In this document: piece by piece, positions 1 through 6,466 of the stretch
How the letters are laid out: the number at the start of each line of letters is the position of its first letter
Position numbering within the stretch: the first letter of the stretch is position 1
Source of the DNA: Ardenticatenia bacterium
Lineage (GTDB): Bacteria > Chloroflexota > Anaerolineae > Aggregatilineales > Aggregatilineaceae
NCBI GenBank assembly: GCA_026984385.1
Contig: JALSSH010000224.1
Coordinates: 1-11,692 of the forward strand
DNA length: 11,692 nucleotides
Direction: 5' to 3'
Position numbers and translations under genes: made by a program
Notes under the pieces: generated by a model
Told to the model about the DNA's origin: nothing
Seen by the model: only the letters and a program-made list of their open reading frames with translations
Database searches by the model: none

Positions 1-31
1 CGCCAGGCGGCGCGCGCGAGGTCAACGCGCC

Positions 32-69
32 GCCCTCACCCCCCAACCCTCTTCCCAGGGCAAGGGAAA
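32..69. repeat. C-rich intergenic repeat-like element
   Basis: The tract runs CCCTCACCCCCCAACCCTC and then TTCCC, a 7-base spacer and GGGAA, so it ends in a short hairpin (52-56 with 64-68). This pattern resembles the dispersed intergenic repeats common in GC-rich bacteria, which when wrongly translated give peptides like PLPWEEGWG. Only one copy is in the window, so repetition is inferred from resemblance. Bases 1-134 hold no gene I can support. Confidence 0.4.
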
Positions 70-134
70 CTGTGCGGCGGCGAGGTCGCCTCGAAAAAGC
101 GCCCCAAACTGCGCTCGTCCACCGGTCGCCGCCG

Positions 135-143
135 TGCTATAAT
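135..143 (+). promoter_or_regulatory. uvrB promoter, extended -10
   Basis: TGC-TATAAT is a perfect consensus -10 hexamer (138-143) with the TGN extension (135-137). No good -35 hexamer lies 16-18 bases upstream, which is typical of extended -10 promoters. Transcription would start near 150, leaving a short leader before the uvrB start at 177. Confidence 0.65.
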
Positions 144-144
144 C

Positions 145-158
145 CGAACACCCGTTCT
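145..158. promoter_or_regulatory. Putative LexA (SOS) box at the uvrB promoter
   Basis: CGAACACCCGTTCT contains the perfect palindrome GAAC-N4-GTTC (146-157). This is the core of the LexA/DinR operator described in Bacillus and mycobacteria (CGAAC-N4-GTTCG type). It begins 2 bases after the -10 box and covers the expected start of transcription, where a bound repressor would block RNA polymerase. uvrB is a classical SOS gene. Whether this organism's LexA reads this motif is inferred, since lexA is not in the window. Confidence 0.6.
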
Positions 159-176
159 TGCACAAAAGGAAATGCC

Positions 177-2234
177 ATGCCATCCTTCGAGCTGGTTTCA
201 GACTATCAACCCACCGGCGACCAACCCCAAGCCATCGCCCAATTGGTCGCGGGGTTGCAAAAAGGGCTGCGCTACCAAACGTTGCTCGGCGCAACGGGCA
301 CCGGCAAGACCTATACCATCGCCAACGTCATCGCCCAAGTGCAGCGCCCCACCCTGATCTTGGCGCACAACAAGACGCTGGCCGCTCAACTCTACGCCGA
401 GTTCAAAGAGTTCTTCCCACACAACGCCGTCGAATATTTCGTCAGCTACTACGACTACTATCAGCCCGAGGCTTACGTCCCTCAACACGACCTTTACATC
501 GAGAAAGAAACCCAGATCAACGAGGACATAGACCGCCTGCGCCTTTCCGCCACAGCCTCTGTGCTCACCCGTCGGGACGTGCTGGTCGTGGCCTCGGTTT
601 CTTGCATCTACGGCATCGGCAATCCGGTAACCTGGCGCCAGTCGGTCGTCGAATTGATGCGCGGTCAGGAATATCGCCGCGACACCATCCTCCGCCAACT
701 CGTGCGCATCCAATATGCCCGCAACGACCTGGAACTGCGCCCGGGTACGTTTCGCGTGCGCGGCGACACGCTCGAAATCATGCCCGCCTACAGTCAAAAC
801 GCCTATCGCGTGGAGCTGTGGGGCGACGAGGTGGAAAGCCTGTTGGAATTCAACCCGCTCACCGGCGAAGCGCTTAACGCCCATGAGCACATCCTGATCT
901 TCCCCGCCAAGCACTTCATCACCGACAGCGAGCAGATGGAAAAGGCCTTGCGCGATATCGAACGAGAACTTGAAGAACGCCTAGCCGAGCTGCAAAAAGC
1001 AGGGCGCTTGTTAGAAGCGCAACGTTTGGAACAACGCACCCGCTACGACCTGGAGATGCTGCGCGAAGTGGGCTACGTGAGCGGCGTGGAAAATTACTCC
1101 CGTCACCTTGACCAGCGTCCTCCGGGCAGTCCACCCTCCACCTTATTGGACTATTTTCCGGAAGACTTTTTGCTGGTGGTGGACGAATCTCATATGACGC
1201 TTCCCCAAGTGCGCGGCATGTACGGCGGCGACCGTTCGCGCAAGGGCACATTGGTTGAATACGGCTTTCGGTTGCCCAGCGCATTGGACAACCGTCCCTT
1301 GAGCTTTGAGGAATTTGAAGCGCGCGTCGGCCAAGCGGTCTTTATGAGCGCTACGCCCGGTCCGTATGAAAAAGAGCACAGCCAGCAGGTGGTGCAACAG
1401 GTCATCCGCCCCACCGGCGTCCTAGACCCCACAATAGATGTGCGCCCGACAGCGGGGCAGGTAGACGATCTGCTCGCGGAAGTCACGCACCGTGTTGAAC
1501 GCGGCCAGCGCGTGCTCGTCACCACGCTCACCAAACGCATGGCCGAAGACCTGGCCGACTACTTGCTGGAAACGGGCATCCGCGTTCACTATCTGCACTC
1601 GGAAATAGACACCATCGAGCGCGTGGAAATCCTGCGCGATCTGCGTTTGGGCGTCTACGACGTGGTGGTCGGCATCAATCTTCTGCGCGAAGGACTGGAC
1701 CTGCCGGAAGTGTCGCTGGTTGCCATCCTGGACGCGGACAAGCAAGGTTTCTTGCGCTCCACATCCGCCCTGATCCAAACCATCGGGCGCGCCGCACGGC
1801 ACATCGAGGGCCACGTGATCATGTACGCGGACAAAGTCACAGACGCTATGCGCGAGGCTATCGAGGAGACCGAACGCCGCCGCCGCATTCAACAAGCCTA
1901 CAACGAAGAACACGGCATCCAACCGGCCAGCATTGTGAAGGAAATCCGCGACTTGACCGAGCGCGTGCAACAGTTCGCCGCGGCCAAAGCCGCTCCCCAA
2001 GCCGCTGCCCTTTCCCCCGCCGAAATGCCTACCGACGCACTGCGCAAGCTCATCGAAACGGTCGAGGCCGAGATGCGCGCCGCCGCCAAAGCGTTGGAGT
2101 TCGAAAAAGCGGCCATGTTGCGCGACCAAATGATGGAACTCAAGCAAATTTTGGCGCTGCGCCAAGCCGAAGACCGCGACCTCAGCATCGAGATGGTCGC
2201 CGAAAGCCGCCGCAGCGGACGAAAACGGCGCTAA
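177..2234 (+). CDS. uvrB: UvrABC system protein B (excision repair helicase subunit)
   Basis: UvrB is the damage-verifying subunit of cytoplasmic nucleotide excision repair. It is loaded by UvrA, probes the strand with a beta-hairpin, and recruits UvrC for incision. The 685-residue product has the usual family length. Visible motifs are Walker A GATGTGKT (38-45), the hairpin tyrosines in YYDYYQPEAYVP (91-102), DESH Walker B (336-339), helicase motif VI QTIGRAAR (534-541) and the C-terminal UVR/UvrC-binding helix pair (about 622-656). The C-terminus is basic. The start at 177 is chosen because MPSFELVSDY matches family N-termini and AAAAGGA (164-170) sits 6 bases upstream. An upstream in-frame ATG (72) precedes the promoter, and an ATG at 172 is out of frame. 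The gene is first in a same-strand group with the dGTPase and greA genes, and its promoter carries a putative LexA box. The identification is secure. Confidence 0.98.
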   Translation: MPSFELVSDYQPTGDQPQAIAQLVAGLQKGLRYQTLLGATGTGKTYTIANVIAQVQRPTLILAHNKTLAAQLYAEFKEFFPHNAVEYFVSYYDYYQPEAYVPQHDLYIEKETQINEDIDRLRLSATASVLTRRDVLVVASVSCIYGIGNPVTWRQSVVELMRGQEYRRDTILRQLVRIQYARNDLELRPGTFRVRGDTLEIMPAYSQNAYRVELWGDEVESLLEFNPLTGEALNAHEHILIFPAKHFITDSEQMEKALRDIERELEERLAELQKAGRLLEAQRLEQRTRYDLEMLREVGYVSGVENYSRHLDQRPPGSPPSTLLDYFPEDFLLVVDESHMTLPQVRGMYGGDRSRKGTLVEYGFRLPSALDNRPLSFEEFEARVGQAVFMSATPGPYEKEHSQQVVQQVIRPTGVLDPTIDVRPTAGQVDDLLAEVTHRVERGQRVLVTTLTKRMAEDLADYLLETGIRVHYLHSEIDTIERVEILRDLRLGVYDVVVGINLLREGLDLPEVSLVAILDADKQGFLRSTSALIQTIGRAARHIEGHVIMYADKVTDAMREAIEETERRRRIQQAYNEEHGIQPASIVKEIRDLTERVQQFAAAKAAPQAAALSPAEMPTDALRKLIETVEAEMRAAAKALEFEKAAMLRDQMMELKQILALRQAEDRDLSIEMVAESRRSGRKRR

Positions 2235-2277
2235 AAGCGGCACAAACTCACCATTACACCTCGGGGAAAATTTTGCC

Positions 2278-2283
2278 TATAAT
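2278..2283 (+). promoter_or_regulatory. Putative -10 box for the dGTPase gene
   Basis: A perfect TATAAT lies in the 105-base gap between uvrB and the next gene, 56 bases before its ATG. The -35 region is poor (TTACAC at 2254-2259 is the best I see, spacing 18). The gap has no terminator hairpin after uvrB, so read-through from uvrB is also possible. Confidence 0.5.
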
Positions 2284-2294
2284 ATAGGTACTTC

Positions 2295-2309
2295 TGCGAG
2301 CCACTCGCA
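2295..2309. promoter_or_regulatory. Small inverted repeat in the dGTPase leader
   Basis: TGCGAG-CCA-CTCGCA is a perfect 6-bp inverted repeat with a 3-base loop, starting 11 bases after the TATAAT box. It would lie at the very 5' end of the transcript, as an operator or an mRNA-stabilising hairpin. It has no U-tract (AAAA follows it), so it is not a terminator. Function is unknown. Confidence 0.35.
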
Positions 2310-2339
2310 AAACATCGGAATATTCTTAAGGAAAACACG

Positions 2340-3497
2340 ATGGCGATCACACGCGAACAGCGCGAGCAGATCGAATATCAGATTCTCGCGCCCTATGCGC
2401 TTAAAAGCGCGGAAAGCAAAGGCCGCGCCTATCCGGACGAGGAAGACCCCTTCCGCACAGCTTTTCAGCGCGACCGTGACCGCATTTTGCACACCACCGC
2501 TTTTCGGCGTTTGGAATACAAAACGCAGGTCTTCGTCAACTACGAAGGGGACTACTATCGCACGCGGCTCACCCACACGCTGGAAGTGGCACAGATCGGG
2601 CGCAGCTTGGCGCGCGCGTTGGGGGCTAATGAGGATTTGGTCGAGGCGATCTGCTTGGTACACGATATCGGCCACCCGCCTTTTGGTCATTCCGGCGAAC
2701 AGGTGTTGGACGCGCTGATGGCCGATGAAGGCGGCTTTGACCACAATAAACAGGCGCTGCGCATTGTCACCAAGCTGGAGTCCCGCTATCCGAATTGGCG
2801 CGGGTTAAACTTGACCTACGAACTGCGCGAAGGCATTGTCAAACACGAGAGCGAGTACGACCTCAGCGACTCTCAGGCCGCAGGCTTCGACCCGAAGTTG
2901 CGCGCCAGCTTGGAGGCGCAAATCGCTAACGTGGCCGACGAGCTGGCCTATAATGCGCACGATCTGGACGACGGGCTGCGCGCAGGGCTGCTCGTGCCCG
3001 ACCAGTTGGAAAAACTGCGAATCTGGCAGATGCTGCGCGAAAGCATCGGCTGGCACGACCGCCACCTGACCGAACAAATCCGCCATCGCCTGATCCGTCG
3101 CATGATCGGGATCGAGATCGACGACGTGATCACCCACACCAGCGCCACGCTAGAGCACGACGCCCCCCTTACTCCAGAAGCATTGCAACGTTTGCCGCAT
3201 AACGTCGTGGGACATTCGGAAGAGACAGAGGCGCTCAACCGCGAGCTAAAAGACTTTCTCTTTGAGGCGATGTATAAACACTTCCGCATTGTGCGTATGG
3301 CGGAAAAAGCAGAGCGCGTGATCACGCAAATCTTTGAAAGCTACGTTGCAGAGCCGGCTCAATTGCCGCCTTCGGTGCAATTGGCCGCCGAAGAACGCGG
3401 GTTGCGTCGCGCCGTCACCGACTATATCGCCGGTATGACCGACCGCTACGCCCTCAACGAGTGGCAGCGGCTTTTTGACCCCTTCACCCGCACATAA
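2340..3497 (+). CDS. dgt: Deoxyguanosinetriphosphate triphosphohydrolase-like protein (HD domain)
   Basis: This family hydrolyses dNTPs, typically dGTP, to the deoxynucleoside plus triphosphate, so it adjusts cytoplasmic DNA precursor pools. The 385-residue product fits the shorter dGTPase-like class. The HD metal ligands are visible: H79 in RLTHTLEV, H108-D109 in CLVHDIGHPPFGH, and D200 in ADELAYNAHDLDDG. The N-terminal DPFRTAFQRDRDRILH (36-51) and the C-terminal DYIAGMTDRYAL (361-372) are also typical. The start follows AAGGA (2328-2332) by 7 bases. The gene lies 105 bases after uvrB with its own TATAAT box, and 63 bases before greA with no terminator between, so greA may be co-transcribed. 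Substrate preference cannot be read from sequence; some members act on several dNTPs. Assignment to the family is confident, the exact substrate less so. Confidence 0.93.
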   Translation: MAITREQREQIEYQILAPYALKSAESKGRAYPDEEDPFRTAFQRDRDRILHTTAFRRLEYKTQVFVNYEGDYYRTRLTHTLEVAQIGRSLARALGANEDLVEAICLVHDIGHPPFGHSGEQVLDALMADEGGFDHNKQALRIVTKLESRYPNWRGLNLTYELREGIVKHESEYDLSDSQAAGFDPKLRASLEAQIANVADELAYNAHDLDDGLRAGLLVPDQLEKLRIWQMLRESIGWHDRHLTEQIRHRLIRRMIGIEIDDVITHTSATLEHDAPLTPEALQRLPHNVVGHSEETEALNRELKDFLFEAMYKHFRIVRMAEKAERVITQIFESYVAEPAQLPPSVQLAAEERGLRRAVTDYIAGMTDRYALNEWQRLFDPFTRT

Positions 3498-3560
3498 CCA
3501 CCCATCACCACCTTATACCCTATCTAAAGGTTCAATCACACGAGTGAGAGAGTTTGCCGT

Positions 3561-4034
3561 ATGACCGATGCACAGTATTTGACCGCACAAGGCGCGGAAA
3601 AATTGCGCCAAGAGTTGGACGAACTGATCAACGTCAAACGTCCGGCCCTCGCCGCGCAGCTCAAAGAAGCTATCAGCCAGGGCGATCTATCCGAAAACGC
3701 AGACTACATAGACGCCAAGGAGCAACAAGCCTTCTTAGAGGGCCGCATCCAATATCTGGAAAACCTGCTCCGCAACGCCATCATCATCGAAGACCGCGAC
3801 GAAGCCGGCCCCTCGGTCGTGCGGGTCGGAAGTGAGGTGACGATCTTGGGCGAAGGCGAAACCGAAGAAGAGACTTATCGCATCGTGGGGGCAGCAGAAG
3901 CCAACCCACGCAACGGTAAGATTTCCAACGAAAGCCCGATGGGGTCGGCGTTGCTGGGAAAGCACGAGGGGGATGTCGTGAGCGTGCAAACCCCGGGTGG
4001 CGAATGGAAAGTGACGATCAAGCGCATTCGCTGA
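3561..4034 (+). CDS. greA: Transcription elongation factor GreA
   Basis: GreA enters the secondary channel of backtracked RNA polymerase and stimulates cleavage of the extruded RNA 3' end, which restarts elongation. The 157 residues match the family length of about 158. The N-terminal coiled coil (about 5-75) carries the acidic tip GDLSENADY (41-49), whose D42 and E45 correspond to the catalytic acidic pair. The C-terminal FKBP-like domain holds ISNESPMGSALLGKHEGD (121-138). The start follows a purine-rich GTGAGAGAG (3544-3552) by 8 bases. It ends in a clear intrinsic terminator, so it is the last gene of the same-strand group. No clear promoter is visible in the 63-base gap upstream, which favours transcription from the dGTPase promoter, although a promoter inside that gene is possible. 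The identification is secure. Confidence 0.97.
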   Translation: MTDAQYLTAQGAEKLRQELDELINVKRPALAAQLKEAISQGDLSENADYIDAKEQQAFLEGRIQYLENLLRNAIIIEDRDEAGPSVVRVGSEVTILGEGETEEETYRIVGAAEANPRNGKISNESPMGSALLGKHEGDVVSVQTPGGEWKVTIKRIR

Positions 4035-4050
4035 AAGCACTCTGACCGCA

Positions 4051-4081
4051 AAAAGAGCCTACCCGTCGGCAGGCTCTTTTT
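4051..4081. terminator. Intrinsic terminator after greA, probably bidirectional
   Basis: AAAAGAGCCT (4051-4060) pairs perfectly with AGGCTCTTTT (4071-4080) around a 10-base loop, and the 3' arm ends in a run of five T. It begins 16 bases after the greA stop codon. The A-rich left arm gives a U-tract on the other strand too, so it can also end the convergent - strand gene whose stop is at 4121. Confidence 0.88.
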
Positions 4082-4120
4082 CTCTATTTCGGCACAAGAC
4101 CCCGCGAACGCCTGTCGCGT

Positions 4121-5260
4121 CTAATAGTTCAAAAGCTCCGCCGTGTCGCCGAAAGCGTCCGGGGGCGGTGTGGTTTCGCTTGCACCGCTGCCTTCCTTCG
4201 GCCAAGCGGCGATCTCCACGCTCAAGCGCTCAAAATAGCTATTCGGAGCAGGGCCACCCTCGCCGTATTTCAAGTCCACAATCTTCACACGAAGCCGCAG
4301 CGTTTGCGTTTCCAGCTCAACAACGCCGCCGGGGGTTGCCAACACCAGTTCGCCTTTGGAGGCAAGCTTGCTGCGCAAAGCCTCGTCGTGATAGGCATAC
4401 TCCGACATCAAAACTTTGGTTACGGTCGTGATGTCGTTTTTGTCAAAAAGCCATACCTCGGTGGCCGTAACCTTCTTCGGCTCGCCCACTCCAACGGTTT
4501 CAGAGATGCCAGACCCACATTCGCCTAAGAACTCGCCGGCCTCGGTCTCAATACTAAACGAATCGTCGTAAAGATCGCTCCCGTAGGTGTAAACCGATTG
4601 GCGCACAACCAACGGGGCCACTTCGCCGAGAGAAGCAAAGTCCGTTTCTTGGGATTCGGCAAAGTGACGCGCCTCGGTTCGCGCGGCGGTTGAGCCAACC
4701 GTCGCCGTGCCAAGCGTTGCGGCTTTCGGCTTAGCCCATTTGCCGATAGGCACAGCCCAATAAAAGGTGAACAGCAACGCCAAAAGAATGCCGATGATGG
4801 CTACGGCCAACACGAACAAAATCGGTCCCAGGACACCGCTCAGCACCCCCCCGCTCACCTTGTCCGCCTGTTTGGCCGCCGCCGCTTGGCTCTCTTCGGC
4901 AAGAGGAAGCAAGGCTTGCAAACGTGCGGCAAGGGTGGGGTCGGTAGCTTGATTTTCCGCGATGAGCTGTTGGATCATATCCGGCGTGATGCCGCCCGAG
5001 ACGATCTTACGTTGGGCTTCGGCGCGGTCACTGGTCACGGCGTACTCCACCGCCGTCATCTTGATCCACTGGTCCTTGTAGCCGTCAGCCAAATGCACCG
5101 GCTCGGCGTCCCGAAATTGCACCGGTGCGAACTGGTACGCCCAAATCAGGCCGAGGATCAGCCCCAGGAGCACCAACCCCAAACGGGCCAACGCAGGCGC
5201 GAGCGAACTTAAGACGGCTTTCCCAATAATGTTGAACTGTCCAACCAGGCGATTGATCAT
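4121..5260 (-). CDS. Unrecognised two-helix membrane protein
   Basis: I do not recognise the family. The 379-residue product has two hydrophobic segments, about 21-45 (ending LILGLIWAYQFAPV) and 139-171 (LGPILFVLAVAIIGILLALL). Between them is a polar helical stretch of about 95 residues with an Ala/Glu/Gln/Lys-rich part (KQADK at 130-134). After the second helix comes an Ala/Thr-rich linker and a mixed, probably beta-rich C-terminal domain (about 215-352), containing VYTYGSDLYDDSFSIETEAG and GVVELETQTLRLRVKIVDL. The start at 5260 is chosen because the - strand reads AAGGAAAGG 9 bases before this ATG. The longer reading from 5371 would place the best promoter inside the gene and adds a Cys/Arg-rich, unlikely N-terminus. 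The gene is divergent from the SRPBCC gene and convergent with greA. It is a confident gene of unknown function; topology is inferred. Confidence 0.85.
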   Translation of the reverse strand: MINRLVGQFNIIGKAVLSSLAPALARLGLVLLGLILGLIWAYQFAPVQFRDAEPVHLADGYKDQWIKMTAVEYAVTSDRAEAQRKIVSGGITPDMIQQLIAENQATDPTLAARLQALLPLAEESQAAAAKQADKVSGGVLSGVLGPILFVLAVAIIGILLALLFTFYWAVPIGKWAKPKAATLGTATVGSTAARTEARHFAESQETDFASLGEVAPLVVRQSVYTYGSDLYDDSFSIETEAGEFLGECGSGISETVGVGEPKKVTATEVWLFDKNDITTVTKVLMSEYAYHDEALRSKLASKGELVLATPGGVVELETQTLRLRVKIVDLKYGEGGPAPNSYFERLSVEIAAWPKEGSGASETTPPPDAFGDTAELLNY

Positions 5261-5328
5261 AGGGTCTAGCCTTTCCTTCCAAGCGGCCACATAGCCGTGA
5301 AAGCCACGAGCTGATTTCGTTCTTCCGC

Positions 5329-5357
5329 ATTGTACATGAACAGCACCGCCAGGACAA
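5329..5357 (-). promoter_or_regulatory. Putative sigma70-type promoter for the membrane protein gene
   Basis: On the - strand, TTGTCC (5357-5352) is followed after exactly 17 bases by TACAAT (5334-5329). The hexamers match consensus at 4 and 5 of 6 positions. The -10 lies about 70 bases before the chosen ATG at 5260, in the gap shared with the divergent gene. Confidence 0.5.
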
Positions 5358-5413
5358 ATCCGCTGGCCCATGCCTCCGCCGCTCTAAACACCGCGCAGCA
5401 CACACTCTGAGCC

Positions 5414-5442
5414 TTGCTAAGTATTCGGGCGGGCGGTAAGAT
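5414..5442 (+). promoter_or_regulatory. Putative sigma70-type promoter for the SRPBCC gene
   Basis: TTGCTA (5414-5419) and TAAGAT (5437-5442) are separated by 17 bases and each match consensus at 4 of 6 positions. Transcription would start about 30 bases before the chosen start codon at 5480. It sits about 55 bases from the divergent promoter, so one regulator could act on both. Confidence 0.4.
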
Positions 5443-5479
5443 GTGACACGGGAAACAATTTGCGCGAAGGATGAAAAAA

Positions 5480-6127
5480 ATGAGCCTGTGGAAACGCCTT
5501 CCTATTGTTATCGGGGCGGTCGGCTACACGATGTTTTTGCGTCCGCAAATGCTCAAGTGGGGCACACGCCTGGGCGAATCCCAACGGCTTTTGCCCGGCG
5601 ACGAGCTGATCCCCAAGCCCAACTTTCAGATGACCCACGCGCTCAACGTTGACGCGCCTCCGGAAGCCGTTTGGCCCTGGATCGCACAGATGGGGCGCGA
5701 ACGCACCGGCTATTACGCGCTGGACCTTTTCACAAATCGGGGCATCCCCAGCGCCACTTTCATCCGCCAAGACATCCCCGCGCCAGAAGTGGGTCAAGAG
5801 ATGGATGGCGGGCTGCGCGTGTTGGCCGTTGAGCCAAACCGCCAACTGATCTTCGGCGGCTTCAGCTTGCGCCGACTGGGTGGCGTGGTGCAAGACGTGA
5901 CCACGCTCCACCTGCTGGAGCGCCGCCGCGACGGCAGCACACGCCTACTCGTGCGCCGCCGCGCGCTCAGCTATGGGCTGGTGGGCACACTTTTCAACAA
6001 GCTGGACGAACCCGTCTACTTCGCGTTTTCTATGCAGCAGCTCAAGCGGCTCAAGACTTTGGCCGAGAGCGGCAACCATTTGCACACCGCCAGCCAGGAA
6101 CAAACGACCCAACACGCCCACAGATGA
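5480..6127 (+). CDS. SRPBCC-fold (START/polyketide-cyclase-like) protein
   Basis: SRPBCC proteins form a helix-grip fold with a deep hydrophobic ligand pocket; the ligand here is unknown. The 215-residue product has a short hydrophobic N-terminus (PIVIGAVGYTMFL), which may be a membrane-proximal helix. It then has GDELIPKPNFQMTHALNVDA and PPEAVWPWIAQMGRERTGYYALD, the pattern I associate with a subgroup of SRPBCC proteins. The second half (LRVLAVEPNRQLIFGG, then TTLHLLERRRDGSTRLLVRRR) looks like the paired beta strands of the fold, followed by a long C-terminal helix and a His/Gln/Thr-rich tail. The start is set by GAAGG (5466-5470), which abuts the first ATG (5471) but stands 9 bases before the ATG at 5480, so the second is preferred. 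PspC follows after 63 bases on the same strand. The fold is likely; the role is unknown. Confidence 0.85.
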   Translation: MSLWKRLPIVIGAVGYTMFLRPQMLKWGTRLGESQRLLPGDELIPKPNFQMTHALNVDAPPEAVWPWIAQMGRERTGYYALDLFTNRGIPSATFIRQDIPAPEVGQEMDGGLRVLAVEPNRQLIFGGFSLRRLGGVVQDVTTLHLLERRRDGSTRLLVRRRALSYGLVGTLFNKLDEPVYFAFSMQQLKRLKTLAESGNHLHTASQEQTTQHAHR

Positions 6128-6190
6128 AACCTCCTCGCCGCTTCTGCGTATTGGCTATTAGAACGCTCGAAGAACAGCAGGAGAGGGAGT

Positions 6191-6451
6191 ATGGGCACAA
6201 CACCAAAACGCTTATACCGCTCCACACAAAACCGCATGTTCGCGGGAGTGTGTGGCGGGATCGCGGAATATTTGGACGTAGACCCGACCCTGGTACGGTT
6301 GGCTTTTGTGGCGCTCTCATTGATGGGCGGGCCGGGCATCCCGCTTTACATCATCCTGATGCTGATCGCGCCGGAAGCGCCAAACGAGGAAGCCGCCCCA
6401 AAGGCTAAACGTCAACCCACAGAGGAGCAAGAAGACGAACAAAGCGCCTAA
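6191..6451 (+). CDS. PspC-domain membrane protein
   Basis: PspC domains occur in small envelope-stress membrane proteins related to the phage-shock response. The 86-residue product is almost only this domain: RLYRSTQNRMFAGVCGGIAEYL (8-29) with the hallmark AGVCGG, then DVDPTLVRLAFVAL and the hydrophobic GGPGIPLYIILMLIAPE (46-62). A charged, Glu/Gln/Lys-rich cytoplasmic-type tail follows. AGGAG (6179-6183) lies 7 bases before the ATG. No pspA or pspF is in the window, so membership of a Psp stress system is not shown. It follows the SRPBCC gene by 63 bases and may share its transcript; a weak TATTAG (6156-6161) is the only promoter hint. Its TAA stop overlaps the opposite-strand TAG of the transporter gene and lies in a terminator loop. 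Confidence 0.93.
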   Translation: MGTTPKRLYRSTQNRMFAGVCGGIAEYLDVDPTLVRLAFVALSLMGGPGIPLYIILMLIAPEAPNEEAAPKAKRQPTEEQEDEQSA

Positions 6452-6466
6452 GCACGGCGCTTTTTT
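6441..6466. terminator. Terminator hairpin shared by two convergent genes
   Basis: AAAGCGCC (6441-6448) pairs with GGCGCTTT (6456-6463) around the 7-base loop TAAGCAC, and the + strand then continues with three more T (six in a row, 6461-6466). The loop contains the PspC stop TAA (6449-6451) and most of the opposite TAG (6450-6448). On the - strand the following tract is TTTGTT, so termination there is weaker but plausible. Confidence 0.8.

Noticed and set aside
172..357. ATG at 172 as a possible start or leader peptide before uvrB
   Set aside because: It is out of frame with uvrB and runs 61 codons into it. The ribosome site at 164-170 is better spaced for 177 and the uvrB N-terminus is typical from 177.
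1422..2243. A 273-codon - strand open frame opposite uvrB
   Set aside because: uvrB motifs cover this region on the + strand. The antisense product is a His/Phe-rich shadow without a recognisable domain.
3475..3480. TTGACC as a -35 box for greA
   Set aside because: No acceptable -10 lies 15-19 bases downstream; the best AT-rich stretches (3513-3526) are too far away.
5261..5371. A 37-residue N-terminal extension of the membrane protein
   Set aside because: A good ribosome site precedes the ATG at 5260, the best promoter lies within the extension, and the extra residues look unlike a protein N-terminus.
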